Positions 26,750-35,602 of a stretch of DNA of 64,000 nucleotides are shown here, in pieces. Numbering within the stretch: position 1 is the first letter of the stretch; the number at the start of each line of letters is the position of its first letter. The DNA lies in assembly GCF_004104015.1 (NCBI RefSeq), contig NZ_RYFV01000014.1, positions 1-64,000 on the forward strand, written 5' to 3'. The position numbers and the translations under genes were made by a program. This stretch comes from Actinomyces oricola (lineage in GTDB: Bacteria; Actinomycetota; Actinomycetes; Actinomycetales; Actinomycetaceae). The notes under the pieces were generated by a model. The model did not search any database. It had not been told where the DNA came from and was given only the letters and a program-made list of their open reading frames with translations.

Positions 26750-28035
26750 TCACGCCAGGATGAGGCGGGACAGGCCCGTGCCCACCAGGCAGGAAACGGC
26801 GACCCCAATGAGGCCCGGTACCAGGAAGGAGTGGTTGATCACGTACTTGCCAATGTGAGTGGTCCCCGTGGGGTCGAAGCCAATGGCCGCCAGGTCCGAG
26901 GGGTAGGTCGGCAGAATGAAGTAGCCGTAGGAGGCGCCAATGAAACCGACAATGACCACCGGGTCCACGCCGAGTTGGAGGGCCATGGGCGCCACCACCA
27001 GGAGGCCGGCCGCCTGGGAGTTGACCAGTTTGCCAATGATGAACAGGACAATGGCGTACATCCACACGTGCTCGGCCAGGACCCCTTGCAGGGAGTGCTC
27101 CAGGGACTCCAGGTGGGCGCCGACCACGGTCTCAGTCATCCAGGCCACGCCGAAGATGGAGAACATGGCGGTGGCGCCGGACTTGAAGACGGTGGTGTTG
27201 GCGATCTTGGAGGCATTGACATTGCAGGTCATGAGGATAATGGCGCCGGCCGCCAGCATGACCATCTGGATGACCAGGTTCATGCTCAGCGGCTCCAGTG
27301 CGCCCTCTTCCCCGGTGGGGAAGAAGGGGCGCAGGACGGGGAAGGCCCCCAGGAGGACGACGACGGCAATGGCGCCCAGGAATATTCCGGTGGCGCGGTA
27401 GGCCCCGGGTTCAAAGCGCTTGCCGATCAGGGACTCTGAGCCGGCGTAGACGGCGGCCTTGAAATCGGGGTTCTTCAGGCGCTCCTGGAACTCGGGGTCG
27501 TCGTCGAGCTCCTTGCCGCGGCGCATGGACCACAGGGCCGACATGAGGACACCGCACAGGGAGGCGGGCAGGGAGATCATGAGAATCTGGGGGACGGACC
27601 AGTCCTTATCAGTATTATCAGCGATAATGGAAACCACCGAGACGGTGGCCACCGACACCGGCGAGGCGGTCACGGCCATTTGGGCGGCCACCGAAGAGGC
27701 GGCCATGGGCCGCTCAGGGCGAATGTTCTTCTTAATGGAGATATCGGCAATGATTGGCAGCATGGTGTAGACCACGTGCCCGGTGCCGCACAGGACCGTC
27801 AGGGTCCATGTGGTCAGCGGTCCCAGGATGGTGATCTGCTCGGGGTGGCGGCGCAGCCAATCACCGCCAGGATGGTGAGGATGACCGACACCGGTGGACT
27901 GCCGGGCTCGAGCCGGAAGGCGAAGACGAGGATGAGGAGCCCGACCCCAGCAATCAAACCGAGGGCCATGCCGCCACGGTGAGCACCGATGACGAGGCAG
28001 GTGAGGATAATGATGACCTGGAGCGCAATAAGCAT
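26750..28035 (-). pseudogene. dcuB: Anaerobic C4-dicarboxylate transporter (DcuA/DcuB type), broken by internal deletion/frameshift
   Basis: The N-terminal frame (start 28035) reads MLIALQVIIILTCLVIGAHR to VSVILTILAVIG and then runs out of frame to a stop at 27814. The family sequence resumes in another frame near 27850 as WLRRHPEQITILGPLTTWTL, then CGTGHVVYTMLPIIADISIK, and continues to LSRLILA at 26750. Compared with DcuA, about 20 residues containing the conserved AGGLDYLV segment are missing at the junction, so this is a deletion of about 60-70 bp, not only an indel. Family function is fumarate/succinate and aspartate exchange in anaerobic metabolism. The second frame could still yield a truncated protein from ATG 27775. 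Confidence 0.8.
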
Positions 28036-28083
28036 GGTGGAGGTGCTTTCAAACGGTGCGAGAGTGCAATAACGCACAGTATA

Positions 28084-28099
28084 TGTGACGTGTGACACA
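28084..28099. promoter_or_regulatory. CRP/GlxR-like site upstream of dcu
   Basis: TGTGA-CGTGTG-ACACA matches the TGTGA-N6-TCACA consensus of CRP/GlxR regulators at 9 of 10 fixed positions. It lies 49 bp upstream of the dcu start. In E. coli dcuB is CRP-controlled; here the regulator is inferred. Confidence 0.45.
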
Positions 28100-28316
28100 T
28101 GTGCTCGCTATTAGTGATTAGGGACTTTCGTCCGAGTTCACCGCGGCCGAGCTGGGCAATCCCAAGACGTCTGACGTCTGGGTCTTAAGTCCGTGTCCGG
28201 GGTGGCTGGACGGATCACAGGGTCCTCCAACTGTTCACAGGTGGGCCTGGCGGCCATACTGGAGGCAGACCACGGCGGCAGCACGTCGTCGGCTCGTCCA
28301 CAGAAACGAGGAATGC

Positions 28317-30557
28317 GTGGCAAACACTGCGAATGGGGGTGGCGCCCGGCCCAAAGGCACGAAGCTCAACCGGGCGGTGAACGAACGAAGGCCGGCGGGC
28401 AGGGGGGCTGGGCGCCCCAAGGGCCCCCGGGGATCGGCGCAGGACGGTGCCCGCAGACGGCGCTTCTTCAACTATCCGCGGGCGGGCAAGGGGTCGATCA
28501 TGCGCTGGCTCCCCAGCTGGCGCTTCATCCTGGGCTCCTTCCTGCTCTTGGTGTGCCTCGCCGTCGGCGGCTTCGTCGTCGCCTACTCAATGGTGGACGT
28601 GCCCTCGCCCAGCGAGTTCGCCCAGGCCCAGACCACCACCGTCTACTACGCCGACGGCACCACCAAAATGGGTGAGTTCGCCGAAATCGACCGCACTATT
28701 ATTGACACCAGTGGATTGCCCGACTATGTGGGCAAGGCCGTTGTCGCCTCTGAGGACCGCACTTTCTACTCCAATCAGGGCGTGGACCCGAAGGGTATTA
28801 TTCGCGCCCTGTGGAATAACCTGTCCGGTGGAGCCACCCAGGGAGCCTCCACGCTCACCCAGCAGTACGTGAAGAACTACTACGTGGACACCACGAGTTC
28901 TTACGCGGGCAAATTTCAACAGGCCATTATGGCCATTAAGATCGATCGCTCCCAGTCCAAGGAGCAGATCCTCGACTCCTACCTCAATACCGTCTACTTC
29001 GGGCGCGGCGCCTATGGCATTGAGGCGGCCGCCCAGGCCTTCTTCGACAAGCCCGCCGCCGAGCTGACCGTCTCGGAGTCCGCGCTACTGGCCGGGATCC
29101 TGCCGGCCCCCAGCGCCTGGGATCCCACCATTAACCCCGATAAGGCCCAGGAGCGCTGGCAGCGCGTTATGGAGTACATGCTCACCGACGGCTACATCAC
29201 CCAGGAACAGTATGATTCCGCCGTCTACCCGGAGACCGTCACCACCCAGACCGATGAACTCTACGGGGGGCCCAACGGGTACCTGCTGCGCATGGTGCGC
29301 GCCGAGTTGGAGGCCAAGGCCGGGTTGACGCCCGAGCAGATTGACACCGGCGGCTACAAGATTGTGACAACTATTGTCCAAAAAGATCAGGAGGCCGCTG
29401 TCGCGGCGGCTGAGAGCCTGCCGGAGGGGCATTCCCCGAATCTGCGCGTCGCACTGGTGTCCATGGACTCCACCACCGGGGGGATCGTGGCGCTCTACGG
29501 GGGCAGCGATTATCTTTCCAATCAGGTCAACGCGGCCACCGACGCCGTTGCTCAGGCGGGGTCCACCTACAAGCCCTTCGCGCTCGTTGGCGCCCTGGAG
29601 AACGGGGCGACCCTGTCCAATGGCTACAACGGTTATTCCCCGATGATCATTGACGGGACCAGTTACCAGAACTTCCAGGGCACTTCTTATCCCTGGTCGA
29701 ATCTGATCAAGGCCACCCAGGACTCGATCAATACGGTTTATCTTCAGCTCAACCAGGACCTGGGGCCGGAGGTCACCAACGAGGTCGCCATCCGCGCCGG
29801 CTACCCCGAGGACACGATAGGCATGAACAATTATGTTCAGAACGTGCTCGGATCGGCCTCACCGCACACGATAGACATCGCCACCGCCTATGCGACCTTC
29901 TCCGCCCAGGGCACTCGTCACGAGGCGCACATTGTGGCGTCCGTGACCAATGCCGCCGGATCCGTTGTCCACGAGGCCTCGACCACGGGGGAGAAGGTTT
30001 TCGCCGACGATGTGATGGCCGACGCCACCTACGCCATGCAGCAGGTGGTCAACCAGGGCTCCGGGACCGCCGCCCTGGAGCTGGGCCGGCCCATTGCGGG
30101 CAAGACGGGCTCGTCGTCAGACAATAAGTCGGCCCATTTCGCCGGTTTCACTCCGCAATTGGCGACGGTGGTCACACTCTTCCAAACCGGGCCCAACGGC
30201 GAGGAGGAATCCATCACCCCCTGGGGCGACTATGAAGAGATCACCGGCTCCACCTATCCGGTGGAGATCTTCAACAGCTACATGTCCGTGGCCCTGGAAG
30301 GCCTGCCGGTGCTGGACTTCCCCGAGCGCTCGGAGCGCTCCTATACCACCGGATCCCTGGGCGGCGCCCCGGAACCGTCACCGCAGACCGCGGAACCCAC
30401 CTTCGAGCCCACACAGGAGCCAACTGAGTGGGTCAATCCCGAGCCGTCCGACGAGCCGACGTACGAGCAGACTTTCGAGTCGCCGGCGCCGCAGGAGCCG
30501 CCGGAGCAGGAGACTCCCGTCACATCCGGGCCGCCCGACGACGAAGAGAAAGAATAG
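28317..30557 (+). CDS. ponA: Class A penicillin-binding protein (transglycosylase/transpeptidase)
   Basis: A 746-residue bifunctional peptidoglycan synthase. A basic cytoplasmic tail (1-60) is followed by one TM helix (about 68-90). The GT51 domain carries VASEDRTFYSNQGVDPKG and GASTLTQQYVKN. The transpeptidase domain has the active serine in AGSTYKPFALVG (SxxK), SIN in DSINTVYLQL, and KTG in AGKTGSSSDNKSAHFAGF. The last 80 residues are Pro/Glu/Thr-rich, extracellular and probably disordered; no PASTA repeats. GTG 28317 follows GAGGA. It acts at the outer face of the membrane. Confidence 0.94.
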   Translation: MANTANGGGARPKGTKLNRAVNERRPAGRGAGRPKGPRGSAQDGARRRRFFNYPRAGKGSIMRWLPSWRFILGSFLLLVCLAVGGFVVAYSMVDVPSPSEFAQAQTTTVYYADGTTKMGEFAEIDRTIIDTSGLPDYVGKAVVASEDRTFYSNQGVDPKGIIRALWNNLSGGATQGASTLTQQYVKNYYVDTTSSYAGKFQQAIMAIKIDRSQSKEQILDSYLNTVYFGRGAYGIEAAAQAFFDKPAAELTVSESALLAGILPAPSAWDPTINPDKAQERWQRVMEYMLTDGYITQEQYDSAVYPETVTTQTDELYGGPNGYLLRMVRAELEAKAGLTPEQIDTGGYKIVTTIVQKDQEAAVAAAESLPEGHSPNLRVALVSMDSTTGGIVALYGGSDYLSNQVNAATDAVAQAGSTYKPFALVGALENGATLSNGYNGYSPMIIDGTSYQNFQGTSYPWSNLIKATQDSINTVYLQLNQDLGPEVTNEVAIRAGYPEDTIGMNNYVQNVLGSASPHTIDIATAYATFSAQGTRHEAHIVASVTNAAGSVVHEASTTGEKVFADDVMADATYAMQQVVNQGSGTAALELGRPIAGKTGSSSDNKSAHFAGFTPQLATVVTLFQTGPNGEEESITPWGDYEEITGSTYPVEIFNSYMSVALEGLPVLDFPERSERSYTTGSLGGAPEPSPQTAEPTFEPTQEPTEWVNPEPSDEPTYEQTFESPAPQEPPEQETPVTSGPPDDEEKE

Positions 30558-30595
30558 GCGGGATTGCCAGACTCCCGCCTGCTCCCCGATATGGG

Positions 30596-30644
30596 CGGCT
30601 CGGCGCCGGGAGGGTGCGCATTGCGCCTCCCCGGCGCCGAGCCG
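30596..30644 (+). terminator. Strong hairpin terminator after the PBP gene
   Basis: CGGCTCGGCGCCGGGAGG (30596-30613) pairs with the arm at 30626-30644 with one bulged base and a 12-nt loop, followed by TCTATTACT. It lies 39 bp after the stop. Confidence 0.65.
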
Positions 30645-30806
30645 TCTATTACTCGAGTTGCTCAAGGGGCGGCCGAGCCGCTTCCCGTCCCGGGGCGACT
30701 GTGATCTCGCCGGTGGGGTCCGGTGGGGACCCGATTGAGCGGCTGAGCGGCGCGGAGCCGCAGCCGTAGGAGCGCCGTGTGGGGGCGTGCTCAATGCGCG
30801 GGACGT

Positions 30807-30950
30807 GGCGGAGCGCACCTCCGCAGTGCGCATGCTCCTGCTTTTCAGGTTCGGCGTCTCTCAGGTAGGGTCGGGAGCCGGTTGCGCCGTCGGGCACCCG
30901 CCGGGCGAGCGCACCTCACGCATCACCCTCCTGTCACGGATCGACCGTGA
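30807..30950 (+). other. rpsF leader with two stem-loops
   Basis: The 425-bp gap 30558-30982 holds the terminator above, then GGAGCGCAC..GTGCGCATGCTCC (about 30807-30835) and a perfect TCACGG-ATCGA-CCGTGA hairpin (30934-30950) directly before the rpsF ribosome site. In other bacteria an S6:S18-binding leader controls this operon. Whether these hairpins serve that purpose is uncertain. No gene is seen. Confidence 0.3.
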
Positions 30951-30982
30951 CCGCCGCAGACCAGAGGAGGTGGGTACCAAGC

Positions 30983-31270
30983 ATGCGTCACTACGAAATC
31001 ATGATCATTCTCAGCCCGGAGACCGATGAGCGCACCATCGCTCCCTCGCTTGAGAAGCTGCTGCAGGTCGTCCCCAGCAGTGGAGGCACTGTCGACAAGG
31101 TCGATATTTGGGGCAAGCGCCGCCTGGCCTACGATATTAAGAAGAAGTCCGAGGGCTTCTACGTGGTCGTGGACATGACGACGACGCCTGAGATCGCTCA
31201 GGAGCTCGACCGTCAGCTCGGCCTCAACGAGACCGTCTTGCGCACCAAGCTGCTGCGCCCCGAGGCCTGA
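30983..31270 (+). CDS. rpsF: 30S ribosomal protein bS6
   Basis: A 95-residue ribosomal protein that pairs with bS18 in the platform of the small subunit. The start [19 protein letters not shown] and the motif [20 protein letters not shown] are diagnostic. AGGAGGTG lies at 30965-30972. It is the first gene of rpsF-ssb-rpsR-rplI. Confidence 0.96.
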   Translation: MRHYEIMIILSPETDERTIAPSLEKLLQVVPSSGGTVDKVDIWGKRRLAYDIKKKSEGFYVVVDMTTTPEIAQELDRQLGLNETVLRTKLLRPEA

Positions 31271-31299
31271 GATTCGGGCCGGGAACGGAGAAACCAGTC

Positions 31300-31926
31300 A
31301 TGGCCGGAGACACCGTTATTACGATCATTGGGAACTTGACTGCGGACCCCGAGATGCGCTTCACCCCCTCAGGGGTGGCGGTGGCCTCGTTCACTGTCGC
31401 CTCGACGCCGCGCACCTTCGACCGTCAGGCACAGGAGTGGCGCGATGGGGAGACCTTGTTCATGCGCTGTTCCATTTGGCGCGACGCCGCGGAGAACGTG
31501 GCCGAGTCCCTGACCAAGGGCACCCGTGTCATTGCCCAGGGCCGCTTGACACAACGTTCCTACACCACCCGCGAGGGTGAGAACCGCACTGTGGTGGAGA
31601 TGCAGGTCGATGAGATCGGTCCTTCGCTGCGGTACGCCAAGGCCCAGGTCACCCGCAACCCCCGCGGCGGCCAAGGCGGCTTCGGCGGTAACACCGGTGG
31701 CGGATACCAGCAGGGCGGCGGCTACCAGGGTGGAAACCGCTCCGGTGGGGGCGCCGGTGGCCAGGGAGGCTACCAGGGCGGTAACACCGGCGGCGGCTAC
31801 CAGGGCGGCGGCACTGGGGGCGGCCAGGGCAGTCAGCCCAGCTACAACGCCCCGGCCGGCGGCGCCGCCGACGACCCGTGGGCCACCGGCGGCTCCACCT
31901 CCTTCGGAGACGAGCCCCCATTCTGA
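31300..31926 (+). CDS. ssb: Single-stranded DNA-binding protein
   Basis: A 208-residue SSB. The OB-fold (1-115) begins [20 protein letters not shown] and includes [21 protein letters not shown] long Gly/Gln/Tyr-rich linker of imperfect GGGYQGG repeats (about 125-185) follows, ending in the acidic tip DEPPF that recruits partner proteins. The linker is longer than in E. coli but usual for actinobacteria. It lies 29 bp after rpsF. Confidence 0.96.
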   Translation: MAGDTVITIIGNLTADPEMRFTPSGVAVASFTVASTPRTFDRQAQEWRDGETLFMRCSIWRDAAENVAESLTKGTRVIAQGRLTQRSYTTREGENRTVVEMQVDEIGPSLRYAKAQVTRNPRGGQGGFGGNTGGGYQQGGGYQGGNRSGGGAGGQGGYQGGNTGGGYQGGGTGGGQGSQPSYNAPAGGAADDPWATGGSTSFGDEPPF

Positions 31927-32060
31927 GACGAGCCGCGGACCGGCGCTGAGCCCCCGGCATCCACACCGCCCGCATACTGCGGCTGCTGCCGCCCCCCATT
32001 CACCTCAATTTCGTATGAGCGCCCGCTCCCCCCGGGGCGCTCCAAGCAAGGAGAACCACC

Positions 32061-32297
32061 ATGGCGAAGCCCCAGCTTCGTAAACCCAAGAAGAAGGTCG
32101 GCCCGGTTAAGACCATTAAGGTCGGCGCCATTGACTACAAGGACACCGCGACCCTGCGGAAGTTCATCTCCGACCGCGGCAAGATCCGCGCCCGCCGCGT
32201 CACCGGCGTCTCCGTGCAGGAGCAGCGCAAGATCGCCAAGGCCGTCAAGAACGCCCGCGAGATGGCCCTGCTGCCCTACTCGAGCTCTGCTCGCTGA
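32061..32297 (+). CDS. rpsR: 30S ribosomal protein bS18
   Basis: A 78-residue basic protein. The core [20 protein letters not shown] followed by [20 protein letters not shown] is the S18 signature. AAGGAG precedes ATG 32061. There is no Zn-binding CxxC form, so it is the C-minus paralogue type. Confidence 0.96.
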   Translation: MAKPQLRKPKKKVGPVKTIKVGAIDYKDTATLRKFISDRGKIRARRVTGVSVQEQRKIAKAVKNAREMALLPYSSSAR

Positions 32298-32313
32298 CAA
32301 GGAGGCCACAGAG

Positions 32314-32769
32314 ATGACCACTAAGCTCATCCTCACCCACGACGTGAGCAACCTGGGCTCCGCCGGCGAGGTTGTCGAGGTCAAGGACGGGTACGCCCGC
32401 AACTACCTGCTGCCCCGCAAGCTCGCCACCCCGTGGACCAAGGGCGCCCAGCGGCAGATCGACCAGATGGTCGAAGCCCGCCGCAAGCGGGCCATTGAGA
32501 CCTTGGAGCAGGCCCAGGCCGCTCGCGCCTGGCTCATTGACAATGTCGTGACCATTACCGCCACCGCCGGCGCCAACGGCCGCCTCTTCGGCGCGGTATC
32601 CACCGCCGATCTTGCCGCCGCAGTCAAGGAGGCCGGTGGGCCTACCATTGATCGCCGCAAGATTGAGGTTCTTCCCCCAATTAAGTCCATTGGCCGTCAC
32701 AGCGCCTCCGTGCGCCTGCACGCCGATGTCGTGGCGCCCATTGAGGTCAATGTCGTCGCTGCCCGCTGA
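32314..32769 (+). CDS. rplI: 50S ribosomal protein bL9
   Basis: A 151-residue two-domain protein of the large subunit. The N-domain TTKLILTHDVSNLGSAGEVV, then VKDGYARNYLLPRKLATPWT, is followed by the long connecting helix and a C-domain ending APIEVNVVAAR. AAGGAGG precedes ATG 32314. It is the last gene of the operon. Confidence 0.96.
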   Translation: MTTKLILTHDVSNLGSAGEVVEVKDGYARNYLLPRKLATPWTKGAQRQIDQMVEARRKRAIETLEQAQAARAWLIDNVVTITATAGANGRLFGAVSTADLAAAVKEAGGPTIDRRKIEVLPPIKSIGRHSASVRLHADVVAPIEVNVVAAR

Positions 32770-32776
32770 GGCCCAA

Positions 32777-32802
32777 GGGGCGGGCCGCTGACCGCCCGCC
32801 CC
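32777..32802 (+). terminator. GC-rich hairpin after rplI
   Basis: GGGGCGGG (32777-32784) pairs with CCCGCCCC (32795-32802) across a 10-nt loop, directly after the rplI stop. It has no U-tract, as is common in very high-GC actinobacteria. Confidence 0.45.
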
Positions 32803-32867
32803 GCGCCGGCCGGCACCGCACCGGATCCACGGGAGACCGGCTGGCCGTCCCCGGCCTGCACCCCGCC

Positions 32868-32911
32868 GAGTTCAATGTGTGTGGGCGAGTTCGCCAACAC
32901 ACATTGAACTC
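32868..32911. repeat. 44-bp near-perfect palindrome
   Basis: The arm 32868-32888 (GAGTTCAATGTGTGTGGGCGA) pairs with 32891-32911, with 20 of 21 positions matching and a 2-base centre. It is followed by no T-tract. It lies between the convergent rplI and MATE genes, about 100 bp after rplI. It may act as a bidirectional barrier, a cruciform, or a mobile-element relic. Confidence 0.7.
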
Positions 32912-33006
32912 GAGTGTTTGGGTGAAGGTGCAACGTCCTTGACAAGTGAGTAGGCCTTAACCCGGACATCGGTGATGACAACGTGTGGAGCCCCTGACAG
33001 GTGAGT

Positions 33007-33183
33007 TCATTGGGCAAGTCGGGCCTGACGGCCCAGCCCTAGATGCTCGTACACGCTGGTCAGCATGTCCCACAGCAGGGCCGAGCGCTTCGCCTGAGCC
33101 ACTGTGCCGGCACGTGTGGGCCCCTCCAGGTCCAGGGCGAGTTGTCCGGGATGGAGCCGCGCCCGGGCCTGGACATTGCACAT
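33007..33183 (-). CDS. Possible small protein, 58 aa
   Basis: A frame starting at ATG 33183 reads MCNVQARARLHPGQLALDLE and ends MLTSVYEHLGLGRQARLAQ. Its composition looks protein-like and it starts just after an AGGGAAG-type ribosome site. It lies in a gene-poor, repeat-rich stretch and I recognise no family. It may be the tail of a degraded gene rather than a functional one. Confidence 0.3.
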   Translation of the reverse strand: MCNVQARARLHPGQLALDLEGPTRAGTVAQAKRSALLWDMLTSVYEHLGLGRQARLAQ

Positions 33184-33256
33184 TCTTTCTTCCCTCAAGG
33201 AGTGGTGAGGCGCGGAATCCTGCGGATCTGCTCGGGATCTAGGGGCCCGGGGATGG

Positions 33257-33502
33257 GATGAATGTGCGAATGGGTACGTCGTTGCACATTCATCTTTGCC
33301 GAACCGATCTCCTGCAACGAGGGATCGTTGAGATACCAACGATTCCTTGCAGACCGACGCAAGAAGAATGTGCAACACCGCCACGAGCAGAGCCAATGAG
33401 GTCTTCTCATCGGGGTGTTGGGGGGTTCCGGGATGTACATCGTCCTCCACGTAGAAATATACGTGGAGGACGACGTACATTTGTACGTGACGGACCACGT
33501 AC
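33257..33502. other. Tandem array of stem-loops (candidate structured RNA or mobile-element relic)
   Basis: Five consecutive inverted repeats fill 246 bp of comparatively low-GC DNA. H1: GATGAATGTGC 33257-33267 with 33284-33294, perfect. H2: CTGCAA/TTGCAG plus ATCGTTG/CAACGAT, 33312-33352. H3: CAACACC/GGTGTTG outer with ATGAG/CTCAT inner, 33373-33420. H4: 20-bp arms 33434-33453 and 33460-33479, one mismatch, loop GAAATA. H5: GTACGTG/CACGTAC, 33483-33502. The motif GTTGCACATTC or its complement occurs at 33282 and 33367, with close copies near 33177 and 33260. No coding frame accounts for this. Confidence 0.6.
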
Positions 33503-33515
33503 GAAAGGGCGATGA

Positions 33516-33812
33516 GGAGGCGAGCCTGGAGAGCCGGCTCATGCTCGTGCGCTGGCTGGCGAGCGCCTGGCGGCTGGTGACCTGGAGCGGGCGGTATCTC
33601 TGCTTGAATCGGTGCTGGTGGACTACGAGCGTGTGCTGGGCCCCGACCACCCCAGCACCCTGGCCACGCGCCGCGCCTTGGAGCCTCTCCAGCGCCGGCT
33701 GGCGGCCGCCGAGGAGAAGCCCCTCCACCCCGGCATCGATGACACGACGCCCGCGGGCGAGTCCCCGGCTCGAGAGCCTCGAGAGCAGGGGAGGCGCGCA
33801 GGTCAGGAGTGA
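33516..33812 (+). pseudogene. Tetratricopeptide-repeat gene remnant
   Basis: An open frame between stops reads ARALAGERLAAGDLERAVSL, then VDYERVLGPDHPSTLATRRA and LEPLQRRLAAAEEKP. This is the kinesin-light-chain-like TPR pattern (A..L...E.VLG.DHP.TL..R..L) found in large actinobacterial TPR proteins. There is no plausible start codon with a ribosome site and only about one and a half repeats remain. I take it as the 3' end of a deleted gene. A GTG/ATG-initiated short product from 33612 cannot be excluded. Confidence 0.55.
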
Positions 33813-33971
33813 AGGCGTCATGAAGGCGAGTCGCCGACCCGCGGACAGGAATGACCATTCCCGTCGGTCATTGAGACCCACGGGCCGGCCACAAGCTTGC
33901 GCTCATGCCGAACAAGGGTGAGGGGCTCGGCCAGGTCCGATGGGGCCAGGTCCGGCCGATCCAACCGATCC

Positions 33972-34055
33972 GGCCGATCCGACTGGCTCGACCAGGCCCG
34001 GCTGGCCCGGCCGATCCGACTGGCTCGGCCAGACCCGGCTGGCCCGGCCGGTCAG
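33972..34055. repeat. 37-bp tandem repeat, about 2.3 copies
   Basis: Two copies of a 37-bp unit beginning GGCCGATCCGACTGGCTCG lie at 33972-34008 and 34009-34045, with a partial third. They differ at two positions. Shorter GGCCGATCC/ACCGATCC units precede them. The repeat ends just before the stop codon of the MATE gene on the other strand and may serve as its terminator region. Confidence 0.7.
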
Positions 34056-34065
34056 GCAGATCCGG

Positions 34066-35490
34066 TTAGTGCCGCCAGGCTGTGCCCCGGGCGCGCAGGC
34101 CATTGACCAGTGCCCGCGACCCCATAAAAACCACGGCGAAAGCCGCCCACAGCCACACCAGGCCGCCGTCGCCGTCGACCGGCCACCCACGGGCCACCAG
34201 CACAGCCAGTGGGGCGTAGGGCGCCAGAGTGAGCAGCCCCATACGCGCGAGGTAGCGCCCGTCCCCAGCGCCAATGAGCACGCCGTCGAGAAGAAAGACG
34301 ACCCCCGCCAGGGGCATGGCACACCCGGCCAGCACCAGCGCCGGGCCGGCGGTCAGGGACACCGCCGAGTCGGTGGTGAACAAGAGGGGCAGCCAGGGGC
34401 TGGCGCCCACCAGCACCACCCCGATCACGACGCCAGTTCCCGCGCCCCAAACCAGCGTGCGGCGCAGCACGGTCTCAACCCCCAATGGCGCCTCAATGCG
34501 CCCGGGCCCCGGGGCGGACGACGGTTCGACGCGCTCGCCCGGGGCCGGTTCGACGCCCGCCGGCAGCGCCGTGGAACCGCGCCGAGCCTCCTCCTGACCC
34601 AGGGCGGTGCCAATCAACGCCTGCGCGGCCACAGCCAGCGCATCCAGGGTGAATGCGCTCAGATTCCACACGGCGGTGACAATCTGGTGCGCCGCCAGGG
34701 CATGCGTCCCCAGGGCCGTGGCCGCCCAGACCGTGAGAAGGATGGCGGCGCGCAGTGACAGGGTGCGCACCAGCAGGGGTGCCCCCGCCCCCAGCGAGGC
34801 GCCCAGGCCCGAGCGGTGAGGGCGCAGGGGCACCCCCGCCGCACGTGCCGCCCGGAGTACCGGGAGGCACAGCGCCACAGCCATGACGCTCTGGGCGACC
34901 GCCGTGCCGGCGCCCGAGCCGGCCACCCCCATGCCCACCCCGTAGAGGAGCACCGCATTGAGCCCGACATTGAGCAGTGCGCCGGCAATGGCCACCACGA
35001 AAGGGGTGCGGGTGTCGAGCAGACCCCGCAGGACCCCGGTGGCGGCCAGGACCACGAGCATTCCGGGCAGGCCCGGAGCGGAGGCGCGCAGGTAGGCGGT
35101 GGCGGCATGAGCGACCTCGTCGCCGGCCCCCAGGGCGACGGTCAGCGTGTGGGCGCAAATCCACAGCAGAGTGCCGGTGACCACGCCCAGGGCGAGTGCC
35201 AGCCATATCCCATCGACGCCCGCGCGCAGGGCCTCGGTGCGCCGCCCCGCCCCCAGATGGCGCGCGGTGGCGGCGGTGGTCGCATAGGCCAGGAAGACGA
35301 AGACGCCGACAGCAGTGGTCAGGACCGTGGAGGCCAGCGACAGCCCCGCCAGGGCGTCCGCCCCCAAATGACCCACCATGGCGGAGTCGATGAGCACGAA
35401 AAGCGGCTCGGCCACGAGCGCTCCCAGGGACGGCGCGGCCAGGGCGAGAATACGCCGGTCCAAGCCGGTGCGGGGGCGCGATGGGGTCAA
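34066..35490 (-). CDS. MATE-family efflux transporter (DinF type)
   Basis: A 474-residue multidrug/cation antiporter with about twelve membrane helices in two similar halves. The N-terminus LDRRILALAAPSLGALVAEP, then LFVLIDSAMVGHLGADALAG, is the DinF/NorM signature; the second half begins LVRTLSLRAAILLTVWAATA. An insertion rich in Pro/Glu/Gly (about 330-365) separates the halves. TTG 35490 is preferred because GAGGAGAGG precedes it directly; a longer in-frame reading to 35622 overlaps the DnaA-box region. It is single and convergent with the rps operon. Confidence 0.88.
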   Translation of the reverse strand: MTPSRPRTGLDRRILALAAPSLGALVAEPLFVLIDSAMVGHLGADALAGLSLASTVLTTAVGVFVFLAYATTAATARHLGAGRRTEALRAGVDGIWLALALGVVTGTLLWICAHTLTVALGAGDEVAHAATAYLRASAPGLPGMLVVLAATGVLRGLLDTRTPFVVAIAGALLNVGLNAVLLYGVGMGVAGSGAGTAVAQSVMAVALCLPVLRAARAAGVPLRPHRSGLGASLGAGAPLLVRTLSLRAAILLTVWAATALGTHALAAHQIVTAVWNLSAFTLDALAVAAQALIGTALGQEEARRGSTALPAGVEPAPGERVEPSSAPGPGRIEAPLGVETVLRRTLVWGAGTGVVIGVVLVGASPWLPLLFTTDSAVSLTAGPALVLAGCAMPLAGVVFLLDGVLIGAGDGRYLARMGLLTLAPYAPLAVLVARGWPVDGDGGLVWLWAAFAVVFMGSRALVNGLRARGTAWRH

Positions 35491-35602
35491 GGTCCTCTCC
35501 TCACAATGACCCGCCAGTGTCTCATGACGCCCCGTGCGCCAATGCGCGCCAATGCGGGCCGGGAATCGGTCCGGGAGGGGCGGAGGCTCACTCGCGGACG
35601 GG

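Noticed and set aside
33415-33921. A 168-codon plus frame over the hairpin array, beginning MLGGSGMYIVLHVEIYVEDD
   Set aside because: The repeated peptide arises from the palindrome H4, and the frame is out of register with the TPR relic it crosses.
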